The notes beneath the pieces were generated by a model. That model was given only the letters and a program-made list of their open reading frames with translations, did not search any database and was not told the DNA's origin. A program made the position numbers and the translations under genes. Of a DNA stretch of 64,000 nt, positions 23,658-33,666 are shown piece by piece (positions within the stretch are counted from its first letter, which is position 1; each line of letters opens with the position of its first letter). Origin of the DNA: Bilabrum cf. latius (Eukaryota > Bigyra: Bicosoecida > Bigyra > Bicosoecida); the NCBI GenBank assembly GCA_965178125.1, contig OZ237765.1:62001-126000 (forward strand), read 5' to 3'.

Positions 23658-26600
23658 ATGGACAAGTACGCAACTGTAGCTGCGAGTTCCCTAGTTGGAA
23701 CTTGCGCTGCTGTGTATCTGGCCTGGTTGGGCCTTACTGCAACTGCCTTTGAGCCCACCTTCGATGACCACGTTTTGCTCCAGCACCCTGTGGTATCTGG
23801 AAACGAATCATGGAGTTTCGCGTGGACTCGAGATTTCTGGGGAGAGGACATAGCCAGCGATGCCTCTCACAAGTCATGGAGACCTCTGGCAGTCCATTTT
23901 TTCATATTTCAAGCAGCGTGGAGTCCAGCTTTCTTCCTCGCGACTGCACGACTGATCACAGTGGCATGCATGATTCTTGCAGCTGCTGTACTAGCGCTGC
24001 TGTGGGCGACGCGTGCAGCCACAAGGGCGCACTCGTCTATCCCGATCTTGCTCGGCGCCTCCTGGTTCGTCCTGCACCCCAGCCGCGCCGAGTTGGTTGC
24101 GCAGGTGGTGCTGCAGCCGGACTCCATTGTGGTGCTTCTATTTGTCCTTGCTCTATCAGTGCAAGCCGGACGCGCTGCCTGCTGTACCAGCACCGCTGGG
24201 GCGCTGCTCGTGACAACCGCCGCCCACGCACTGGGGTGCATCGCACTGCTGTTCAAAGAGACGGGCATCGCCATCAGCGCAAGCCTGGTGGCATTCGATC
24301 TTCTCCTCGTCGGTAATCCTGGGAGGCTGCATCGCGCTGCAAAGCATGTGCGCACGACGGCTTGCCGCTACACCCACGCGGCCCTCGGCATCGCGTGCTT
24401 TCTGGCGCAAATTCGGCTCCGGATGCTGGCGGCAGGGGACCGCCCGCCTCGATTCTCCTCCCACATGAACGGGGCTGCGGCACGTGCCGAGGACTGCAGC
24501 CGCTGGGCGGGTCTCGCACACCAGGCCGCGGCCGCGGTCGGCATGCTGCTGCTGGGGCGGCGGGCGGGGGTGCTGCACGACTGGGGGGGGTAGGCGTGGG
24601 TTCCGTTGGATTGCGCGGCGCCGTGGAGCGACCCGCGCTGGCTGGAGCTCTGGTCGGCTGCTGCGTGCTGCTGCTGTATCGCACTGGTGACGGGCTGGGT
24701 GCTTGTGGCAGATGCCTGGGCAGTCTGCGTAGGAGGGTGCGAGGGCAGTAGCTCGGACAGAAGCAGAAGCAGGGGCAGGGGCAGGGGCAGGGGCAGGGGC
24801 AGTGGCCACGCCCAGCCTCACAGCGATTAGGACGCCTCACCGGCGCTTATTGACCCCAACCGCTTCCTGCTGTGGTGCAGCTGCAGCGCACTGCTGTGCC
24901 TGGCCCCCACGGCCAGCGTCCCCTTCCCCACCGGATACCCGCTCGCCGACAGACAGGCCGCCGCCGCCATGCTTCCCGCCGCCCTCGGGATCATGGAGCT
25001 GACCCGACGGGCCATGGGGGTGCTGGCCCCGCGCCACAATGCCATGCACCCCGCTGGTGGGGTCCGGCTGGCCCTCGCATGCGCGTGGGTGGTCGGACTC
25101 GCGTGGGTGGTGGCCCCGTGGCCGAACAGGACTCGACTCGCCCTGCAGCGGTGGCGGACGACCGCCACTCTCGGGGAACAAGCCCTGGCGGTGGCCCCCC
25201 ACAGCGGCAAGCTGTGGGCGGGGCTGGCCACGGTGCGGCAGGGGCAGCTGCAGGGGCTGATGAGCCAGCCGGGCGAGTCTAGGCCGTGCCCATGCGGCTT
25301 GCCCCCACTGCCGTGCAGACCCAGTGAACCGTGGTGTGACGAGTGCAGGCACGACGCGGTGCTGCAAGCGGCGGGAGCGCTGGCGGAGCATGGTCTGCCG
25401 GTACCGCGGGGGGAGGGCCAGCTGGGCCCCGGGGGTCCTTGTTCCCTGGAGCTGAGCCCGCCCTGGGTGTTCGCGGCGGAGCCGGTGGCGGGGCAGTGCG
25501 TGTCCTTGGCGACCAGGCGATGGGGCGGCGAGGACACTCGTCACATGGGGTGGTGCGAGTGGCTAGATCCAGGTGGTGGCACCCACGGTGGGGCGGAGGG
25601 GCTTTACTGCGGGGCACCATGGGCAGGTGGTGCGAGAGCGGGAGGGGCAGGGAGGGCCACTGATCATGATCTGGGGGCTGATATGCCGCTCCCGCCCTCC
25701 AGCAGGCCGACAGCTCTCGATGAGACTCCTCGGCATCCCCAGCAGAAGCAGCAACATGTCCTTGCACCCGAGCCCGCTCGCATGCGGCACTGGATCCTCC
25801 CCCCCCTTGCCAGCGCGACAGAGGCACAGCAAGCTCGTGCCACTCCCCTATCCCTCTCCCCCGCTGAGCTGTCCCTCTGCGCCTGTTCCCTGGACCCGTG
25901 CATGGCCACTCACCGGCTCATGGTGGCCTCGCAGCTGCTGCAGTGGGCTGCACCTCAACCACCGGTTGAATCTGAAAGCAGCCGTAGGTGCACTGCATGG
26001 CGGCGCAAGGCGCTGGGTGTTGCTGTGCAGCTGCTGGAGCAGTCCTCCGACGTGCTACGAGACAGGCAGGACAGAGGGCTCCTGCAGATCGACCGCAAGG
26101 GGCTAGAGACGCTGCCGCTGGCCCTGGGGCAGCTGGCGGCCGGGTATGCGCTGCAAGGCAATGCATCCGGGAGGGCACGCGCGGATCAGGAGGCCATGGA
26201 GCAGGCAGGGCTTCTGCCCGGTGACGGGGGTCATATGCTCGGTGCCATGGCAGCGCAGCGGGCGGGGGATGGTGCTCTATTTCGTGAGGGGCAGCGAGTG
26301 GCTGGGGCTGGGGGTGTGGAGCTGGAGGCGTGGGTGCAGGGGGTTCTAGGGCGGCTGGCCGAGGCAGGTGGCGAGTGGGAGGAGTGCACTGCCAGGCGAA
26401 GGCAGGCGGGGCTTCTGCTCGTGGGGCCGTGGCTGGACGAGGGCTGGGAGCCGACTGGATCTAGGGCCGGGGCGCTTTCGCTGGGGGCAGATGGGGAGGC
26501 TGTGGAAGGGGAGTGGCGATGGGGCCATCGATTCGTGAGGGGTCTGCAGCAGCTCCTGGCGGCTGGGAGGTGTGGGGTACAGGGTGCATTGCACGGCAGT

Positions 26601-26888
26601 TCAGCGATGGAGGCCCTTGAGCCCGTGGTGGCCGCGAATCGGGCCTGCTGGGAGGTCGTGTGGCTACCCCGGTGGGTTTCACTGGGGAGGGGGGCCCGAG
26701 TGCGGCGAGAGATGCTGGGGCAAGAGCCGGAGGGGCTAGAGGGGGCCTGCTGGCGGGCCAAGGAGGAGCTACAGAATGTCATGGGGCATGATGCGATTCA
26801 GAGCGGGGTTGCCTGGGAGGTTGCAGCCGATGCCCGTCGCCTGCTGCGCACCATCGCCTTGATCCGAAAGTCTACAGGTGTTGATTAA
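23658..26888 (+). CDS. TMTC-type ER O-mannosyltransferase-like protein, second copy
   Basis: 1076 residues, single exon. A first membrane segment is followed by FEPTFDDHVLL, TRDFWGED and SHKSWRPLAVHFF, the same TMTC luminal-loop pattern as in the giant gene at 13420-21393. Further hydrophobic segments follow to about residue 480, including PFPTGYPLADRQAAAAMLP, which corresponds to the TMTC segment before its last helices. The C-terminal half is helical and may be degenerate TPRs. TAG at 24591-24593 and at 24828-24830 are read as Gln and are needed to join the membrane domain. The stop is TAA at 26886-26888, 100 bases from the convergent NECAP stop. The family call is good; catalytic activity is inferred. 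Confidence 0.75.
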
Positions 26889-26988
26889 TCTAGGGCGGAG
26901 GCTTGTCGTAGACCCAAGGATTCATTCATGCAGGAAGCCCAAAAAGGGCTGCCTCTTCCGGACCTTTAATTCAATAGGGTATTTTTCT

Positions 26989-29050
26989 TTAGCCTTCAAA
27001 GTCGTTCCAATCATCGTCGTCATCCGGATTGTCCTGGCCGGAATGATCGTGGACTTGTCCTTCGTTCTCGAGCGGCGCCACTCGCAGCTCGCCCTTCCCC
27101 AAGTGGCCCTTCGAGGGAGACACGCCGGCTGAATGCCGGCCCGCAGGTGCCTTGCGGTGCGATGAGGGTGCTTCCAGCGCGGCAGGCACAGACAATGCTT
27201 CGTCCGCAGCCCCCCGGGACGATGCATCACCCCCGGACCCATCATGCGAAGAAGGCGATGCGAGCACAAAGCTGCCTACCTGCAGGAGCCCCCCAGCTCT
27301 TGCCTCCCCTCCCCCACCACCATCGCCACCCTCGTCCCCGCCCCTGTTCCCCGCTCCCGCCAGTGGGCCCCTTCCCAGTGCAGCCAGCTCCTCGTCGGTC
27401 AGGCCAGCTGCCAAGTCGCTTGCAATGCCGCCGTCTCCTGCCCCATCCTCGCCATCGCCCCCTGTCGCACCGCTGCTGCTACCGGCCTACCCCGACTCTC
27501 CAGCCCCCCTCCCCGCCCCTGCAGGCAGAGTCTCCAGCCCCCTGTGTCTCCGCACGAATGCCAAGTGCTCCTGCACCGCAGACCTCAGTTCCCCCGCAGG
27601 CGCCCTCTCTCTGAATCCTATGCCCACGTATGCATGCCCTCCGCCTGCGCTGCCCCCTCCCTCGCCTCCTTTCTTCTTGGTCTTCTTCTTCCGCTCCGCT
27701 CGGAGAACAAAGTACCGGCTCGAGTCCACGGCGGGCTCGAGCCAGAAAGACGGCTTGAGCGCGGCAAGTTCCGCTGGTCTAGGGCGCCGCGGGACCACGA
27801 TCGGGGCAGCAAGCAGCAGACCCCCTCCATCGCCACCCCCCTTTGCACTTGTGCGACTTGTCCCAGCCCCCGAGGAGGCGCGAACACCCGGTCCACCGGT
27901 GGATGCAGCAGCGGCGCCCCTGCCCCCAGGCACCAGCTCCCCGCGCGCCGATGCTATCGCCGCCCCAGACACACCCCCGCCCGCCCCACCGGTCCCCCCC
28001 TCACTACCCCCGCCCCCGCCACGCAGCAGTCGCACCACAGCCTGTTGCCCCTGCTGCCACAGCTCGAGTCTGGCCGTCGCCATGGGCTCCCCCAGCCCCC
28101 AGGTCTGGGCCACGGGACCGCGGCCGGAAGAGGCCGCGGTCCGGGGCAGCCGGTACACGAAGCACTCGTCACACCGCATGAGCAAGACGGGCGGGAGATC
28201 ATCGTCACTATCGGTCTCGCCCTCCTGGTCCTCCCCTCCGGTGTGTTCCCCGGCAGATAATGGGGCGCCAGATGGGGCGCCAGAGGCAGGGGCGCGGGGC
28301 CGTGCAGGTGTTAGGCCGGTCTCGGGCCGGCTGCCACTGGCACTGCCCTTCAGTGCCTTGGCCGCCATTTCCAGGGAGCGAAGGAGATCAGACCAAGCCC
28401 CATAACCGGAATCAGCGGTGGCTCCTGCCTCCCTAAGGCCTGGTGGAGGGCGTGCCAGGGCCGGATCGCCCGGTGGAGGCGGGACGGAGCCTGCGACCTG
28501 GCAGCCGATGGTGCGAGCTGCTCTCCAGCACCATGCTCGCCATGCGTTTGATACGGATTGAATGTCTTTGATATCCCCGGGATCTCGCATCACCGCCTCG
28601 ATGAGCGTGGGAATCTGCTCGTCCAATGCAATGGCGGATGCCTGCACTTTGCTACCGAAAGTGGAGCCAGGAACAAAGGCTGGGAGCCAGCTGGGCGGCG
28701 GATCCCGGTTATGGCTTGATAAGAACTCTTTCGGTTGTTTGGATAAACGCTGCAGGCTCGCCAAATGGTCTGTCTGCGACGATAAAGATCGCACCAAGTG
28801 CAACTGCGATTGGAATGACGGCCGCCCCATTCCCTCGATTCGAAGCGGGACGCGATACTCACCGATAGGAATACCCGAGAAGTGACTGCAGACCCAGGCT
28901 GGCTTTCGGATTGACCCATCGTTCGAAACTGGGTGCCGTTTGGCTACATGCAGCGACTACTTCCGGGCTGTCTGCCCCAAGAACCGCTGCCGCCCGTTGA
29001 ACACTACGATAGCACTCTTGAGTCGCCATCGAGGTGCTTGCATTCTTCAT
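26989..29050 (-). CDS. NECAP-like clathrin adaptor-binding protein with extra N-terminal region
   Basis: NECAP proteins bind AP-1/AP-2 adaptors in clathrin-mediated traffic. The PHear domain is visible: MRCDECFVYRLPRT, SFWLEPAVDSSRYFVLR, then HAYVGIGFRERAPAGELRSAVQEHLAFVRR. The C-terminus ends in an acidic run followed by WNDF, the WxxF adaptor-binding motif expected there. TAG at 27487-27489 lies just after the PHear domain and is read as Gln, which attaches the WxxF tail; the stop is TAA. Exon 1 (from 29050) has a clear GTGAGT donor near 28862, but its acceptor is uncertain; one that keeps frame would be near 28695. About 200 residues before the PHear domain match nothing I know, so a fused or mis-joined N-terminus is possible. 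Confidence 0.7.
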
Positions 29051-29065
29051 TGACTCTGTTTACGC
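29051..29065. promoter_or_regulatory. 15-base gap between divergent start codons
   Basis: The NECAP ATG (29050, minus) and the TMX2 ATG (29066, plus) are 15 bases apart. The plus start lies in GTTTACGCATG, close to GTTTAACGCATG at the RPA43/TMTC pair. It could be a shared initiator or a bidirectional promoter core. Confidence 0.45.
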
Positions 29066-30166
29066 ATGTCACGGTCCCCGTTACAGATGCTTTGGAGCTA
29101 TAGGCGCTTCTTTACGCTGTACCATGTAGGGCACTTGCTGTGCGTCCTTAGCTGGCTGCTGATTCGACGACAGTACCCCAGGGCATCGTTTAACAACCCC
29201 GCATCATTTGGAGCCGAGTATGGTCTCACGCGCGAGGTTGAAATTGGCGCCATGGCGGCCTTGGTGCTCGGCAGGTATTGGACGGTTTGCGGCACCCTGG
29301 ACGAGTGGCTGGATCACGCGTTTTTGTTCGGAGAAGTCGCAGCTGCGGTTCTGTGCTACATGGCAGATCCATGGATGCTCGCTCGCTACGCCGTGGTGGT
29401 GTTGCTCGTGTGGCTGCTGGCTCCGTACCCCGAAGCAGAGCTCACGTCCGACATCCGGCAGCTGAGCACGCACGAGCTCTGGGCGCGCGTGGCGTGGGAA
29501 ATGCCCGAGCTGCACCCGCGCAATATCGCAGGCCTGTAGGTTGATAGGCACAAGGAGTAGCAAGGGAACAAGTCCTCCTCCTCCTCCTCCTCTTCGTCCT
29601 CGCAAGGGGATGGAAGCGAGGCCGGGCCAACCAGCAACTCGGAGCCGCAAGGCCCCACCCTCCTCGGGGAACAAGCACAGGCCACCCTGGAGGCACTCAG
29701 GGAGAAATACGCGGCCAGTGGGGAGGCAGGGGCCTCCTGGCTGGTGATGGTCACAGCCAACGCGTGGAGCCGCCGCTCCCGTCAGCTCATGCATCCCATG
29801 GCCGAGGCCGCCGCGAGGCACGGAACAGAGTCCATGCGGTTCGCGGCAGTGGACGTGTCGAGCGCCCCGGAGCTGGCCCAGGCCCTGCAGATCGACACGA
29901 GTCCCACCAGCCCGCAGGTGCCCTCCTTTTTGCTCTTCGAGGGGGGCAGGGAGGAGGCGAGGCTCCCACGCAAGCCCAAGGAGGGCGCGCCTGCCAAGGC
30001 GGTGCAGATCGACGCGCGAGCGCTGGAGAGGGTCTTCGGTCTGGCGGAGAGGTCCATGGGCGGGATGGTGAGGGCGGGGGGAGGGGGTGGTGAGCAGGAG
30101 GAAGAAGAGGCCAAGTCGCTGGTGAGAGGGGCCAAGCGGGGCAGCAAGAAAAAGAAACAAGCGTGA
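29066..30166 (+). CDS. TMX2: TMX2-like ER thioredoxin-related membrane protein
   Basis: 366 residues, single exon. N-terminal membrane segments and a DIRQLSTHELWARVAWE segment are followed by a thioredoxin-like domain (WLVMVTANAWSRRSRQLMHP, VDVSSAPELAQALQI, VPSFLLFEGG). At the active-site position the sequence is S-R-R-S, with no cysteines, so redox activity is unlikely; human TMX2 is already atypical (SNDC). The C-terminus ends KKQA, a dilysine ER-retrieval signal like that of TMX2. TAG at 29537-29539 and 29558-29560 sit in the linker between the membrane and thioredoxin halves and are read as Gln. It ends in TGA. Confidence 0.8.
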
Positions 30167-30276
30167 TTGGGAGACACACGCGCGTTGTCTTGATTGGATT
30201 CATTTGATTTGAAAGCATAGATGAATAGGACGTGCCTTGATACTACTATGGTACGTGGGTACCGTGCCACCGGGCC

Positions 30277-30552
30277 GCTGGGGCGTATAGAGCCATGGAG
30301 CCGTGCTCACTGCCACTGTACTGCTGGGGCGTATAGAGCCATGGAGCCGTGCTCACTGCCACTGTACTGCTGGGGCGTATAGAGCCATGGAGCCGTGCTC
30401 ACTGCCACTGTACTGCTGGGGCGTATAGAGCCATGGAGCCGTGCTCACTGCCACTGTACTGCTGGGGCGTATAGAGCCATGGAGCCGTGCTCACTGCCAC
30501 TGTACTGCTGGGGCGTATAGAGCCATGGAGCCGTGCTCACTGCCACTGTACT
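30277..30552 (+). repeat. Minisatellite, six copies of a 46-base unit
   Basis: The unit starts gctggggcgtatagagccat and repeats at 30277, 30323, 30369, 30415, 30461 and 30507 without visible differences. A partial unit follows at 30553. It lies between the convergent TMX2 and zinc-finger genes. The flanks (30167-30276 and 30560-30830) hold no gene I can support. Confidence 0.95.
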
Positions 30553-30830
30553 GCTGGTAGCACTGTATTGCTCTGATCCAGCTCACTGCACTGGCAGCAG
30601 CGCAGCTTCCTCCTCATCGGCATCGGAGTCCTTGGCCTTGAAGGCCTTCAGATAACCCTGCGAATGCGAGCCATTTTCTCCGTGACCAGACCCCGCCTCC
30701 CAGGGTGGTGGCTGCCCCTGCCGGCGCGAGCCTGCAGTGCCCTGCACCACTGGACCTGAAGCGCACGCATGGCGCCTTCTCCACGAGTAGCGAATCAAGC
30801 AGCCCACATCATGCAGCTGACCGAGCCGCT

Positions 30831-32549
30831 TCAATGCAATCGTGAGATGTGCCTCTTGAGATCGCCTGCCCGCCCGAAGCGCTTCCCACACACGCCACAC
30901 TCGTGCTTGAGCTCCCCAAAATGCACTGTGCACATGTGCGTCTTGAGATTGCCTGCATGCCCGAAGCGCTTCCCACACACGCTACACTCGTGCTTGCGCT
31001 CCCCGAGATGCACCGTCGTCATGTGCGTCTTGAGAATGCCTGCCCGCCCGAAACGCTTGCTGCAAACCATGCACTCGTGCTTGCGCTCCCCCAGATGCAC
31101 CGTCGTCATGTGCGTGTTGAGATGGCCTGCCCGACCAAAGCGCTTCCCACACACCATGCATTCGTGCTTGCGCTCCCCCAGATGCACAGTGCTCATGTGC
31201 TTCTTCAGATCACCTGCCCGCCCGAAGCGCTTTCCGCACACGCTGCATTCGTGATTGCGCTCCCCCAGATGCACCACAGTCATGTGCTTCTTGAGACTGC
31301 CTGCCTCCCCAAAGCGCTTCCCACACACGCTACACTCGTGATTGCGTTCCCCCAGATGCACCACAGTCATGTGCGTCTTGAGACTGCCTGCCTCCCCAAA
31401 GCGCTTCCCACACACGCTACACTCGTGCTTGCGCCCCCCCAGATGCACAGTGCTCATGTGCGTCTTGAGATTGCCTGCCCGCCCGAAGCGCTTCCCACAC
31501 ACGCTACACTCGTGCTTGCGCTCTCCAAAATGCGCCACAGTCATGTGATTCTTGAGATCGCCTGCCCGCCCGAAGCGCTTCCCACACACGCCACACTCGT
31601 GCTTGCGCCCCCCCAGATGCACAGTGCTCATGTGCGTCTTGAGATTGCCTGCCCGCCCGAAGCGCTTCCCACACACGCCACACTCGTGCTTGCGCTCCCC
31701 AAAATGCACTGTGCACATGTGCGTCTTGAGATTGCCTGCATGCCCGAAGCGCTTCCCACACACGCTACACTCGTGCTTGCGCTCCCCGAGATGCACCGTC
31801 GTCATGTGCGTGTTGAGATGGCCTGCCCGCCCGAAACGCTTGCTGCAAACCATGCACTCGTGCTTGCGCTCCCCCAGATGCACTGTGCACATGTGCGTGT
31901 TGAGATGGCCTGCCCGACCAAAGCGCTTCCCACACACGCTGCACTTGTGCTTGCGCTCCCCCAGATGCACCACTGACACGTGCTGCCTCAAGCTGTCCAT
32001 ACTGCTCAGCACCTTCCCGCACACCTCGCATCGATACCCCTCCTTCTCCTCGCCCCCATCCCGACCGGCTTCCCCCCGCCGCCTCTTCAACACCCCTCCA
32101 TCGCTGCTCACTGCTGAGCCATCCTCATCCTCATGGTTCCTGCTCCGCTTCTGACCGATGGACGCAGGTGCGCCATCAGTAGCACCAGCGCCTGCAGAGC
32201 TTGGCATGCTGACCATGCGCGCCATACGTGATGATGATGATGACACTGAGCTGCCACCCTATGATGGTGCAACGCCCACACCGCTGCTCAATGAAGCAGA
32301 CGCCTCCATGCCGGTTGGCTGCACCCCTGCTGCACTCGGCGCTACCCCCAGCTTCTTGACGCCTTGCGGGACGCCGCTGTGGCTGGTGCTAGCAATGCCA
32401 ATCGATGATGCCCATACACTGCCAAAGGGTCTTTCCTCATCGCTGTCACTGTCACTGTCACTGTCACTGCTGCTGGATTCGCTAACAAGATCCACATAGT
32501 CGGAATCGATGCTGCCAGGCTTCACGTCCATAGAGCCCGGATGATCCAT
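30831..32549 (-). CDS. C2H2 zinc-finger protein with 14 near-identical fingers
   Basis: 572 residues, single exon, ATG at 32549. The N-terminal third is acidic/Ser-rich (SDSDSDSDSDEE) and contains TAG at 32259-32261, read as Gln. Fourteen C2H2 fingers then run to the C-terminus at a strict 28-residue spacing, for example CSVCGKRFGRAGHLNTH, with linkers of the LGERKHE type instead of the common TGEKP. All but the first finger are almost the same, differing mainly at the helix positions that would contact DNA (GHLNTH, GNLKTH, GDLKNH, GSLKTH). It ends in TGA. It is probably a DNA-binding regulator; the target is unknown. Confidence 0.9.
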
Positions 32550-32851
32550 ATGCAGACTTCGCAGTATGCAGCTCGCCGGGTAAAGACGCGGGTACTGACT
32601 GGGATTGCGCGCTATCGCAAACAGATGCCAATCACGAGATCGTAGTCTACGCGGCTGATGAGAAGGTTACCAGCAGGTCACGACCTCCGGGCTACGCCCA
32701 ACGCTTCAATTGCAATAGATCGCGAATGCTCAGCTTGGAAAAGCAAATCGGCCACCCGAGCCAGAGTCTCAATCTGCGAGGAATCCGTTGAGAAAGACTT
32801 GCTATCTTCGTCTTCAAAATTGGGAATCAACGAACTCAATCAATCACAAGA

Positions 32852-33463
32852 TCACACGCGCGCGTACCACGCCAGCGCCACAATCACCAACAATAGCAAT
32901 GCAACGTGCTGCACAAGCTCCCAGCCAGCCCCAGTCGCGTCGCACAGGGCCCCAATCCCGTCCGTCACCACCATCCTGCCGCCCCACACCACCGCCCTGA
33001 AGGCGCCAGCACCTGCCCGCCTCCCAGCACCCGCCCCCACCAAGCCATGCTGCCGGCCGAGCACCTGCTGCACAATACTGCCCAGCACCTCCCCTGCCAC
33101 TCCGCTCGACTCTACCCGTATCCCCCGCCAGTCTCCTCTGCACCTGCAGTGCGCAGCAGATCCAGAGGACCCTCTAGAGGGATGACTCGATTGGGAGAGC
33201 GGAAGGACCCGTTGCCCCGCAGCAGCTTATCCACCGGTGGTATCTGCGGCAGAGTCTGCGCTTTGCCGGTCTCGCCACGCCAGGGTCGCCAGCCACGCAG
33301 CTACTGGCAGCTCCACCACCGCGATTCTCCCTTCTGTCAGTATGCTTATATGGGCTTGCACCGAATATCCAATTGAAAAGTCGAACGGCGATGCGACGAG
33401 TAGTGGCCTAGCGACACGGACGAGAGCGAGCATCATCCAGATGATATGACTCGTTGCGGCCAA
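32852..33463 (-). CDS. Doubtful membrane protein frame with in-frame TAA
   Basis: One frame runs from ATG 33463 (MAATSHIIWMMLALV, signal-peptide-like) to TGA 32852-32854. It includes a C-terminal membrane segment (HVALLLLVIVALAWYARV) but is broken by TAA at 33227-33229. Either an intron removes the TAA, or two pieces are involved, or UAA is also read here. After 32852, downstream codons in a shifted frame (for example DSSQIETLARVADLLFQAE, to a TGA near 32686) also look coding and may be a further exon. No family is recognised. The remaining DNA from 32550 to 33666 has no other supported gene. Confidence 0.35.
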
Positions 33464-33666
33464 TATGAATCAATAGCATAGTCTGGGTTTTTGATCCACC
33501 GCTCCGGATCATGGTGTCCCGGGGCTTCACGCGCACACTTCGTGTGAGTCTGGTGCGCTTGCTGTGCGGCAGCTAGAGGCAAGACTCCATCGGATTCTTT
33601 GGTGCTTACGAATTTTCTATCTTGCCAATTTTCCCACCCATTCGCCCCAGCTCCAACCGATGCGCG

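Noticed and set aside
32830-32855. A 21-base intron joining the membrane frame to the downstream exon
   Set aside because: The phase works with GTGATC as donor and TTGAG as acceptor, but all other introns here are above 100 bases and the gene itself is doubtful.
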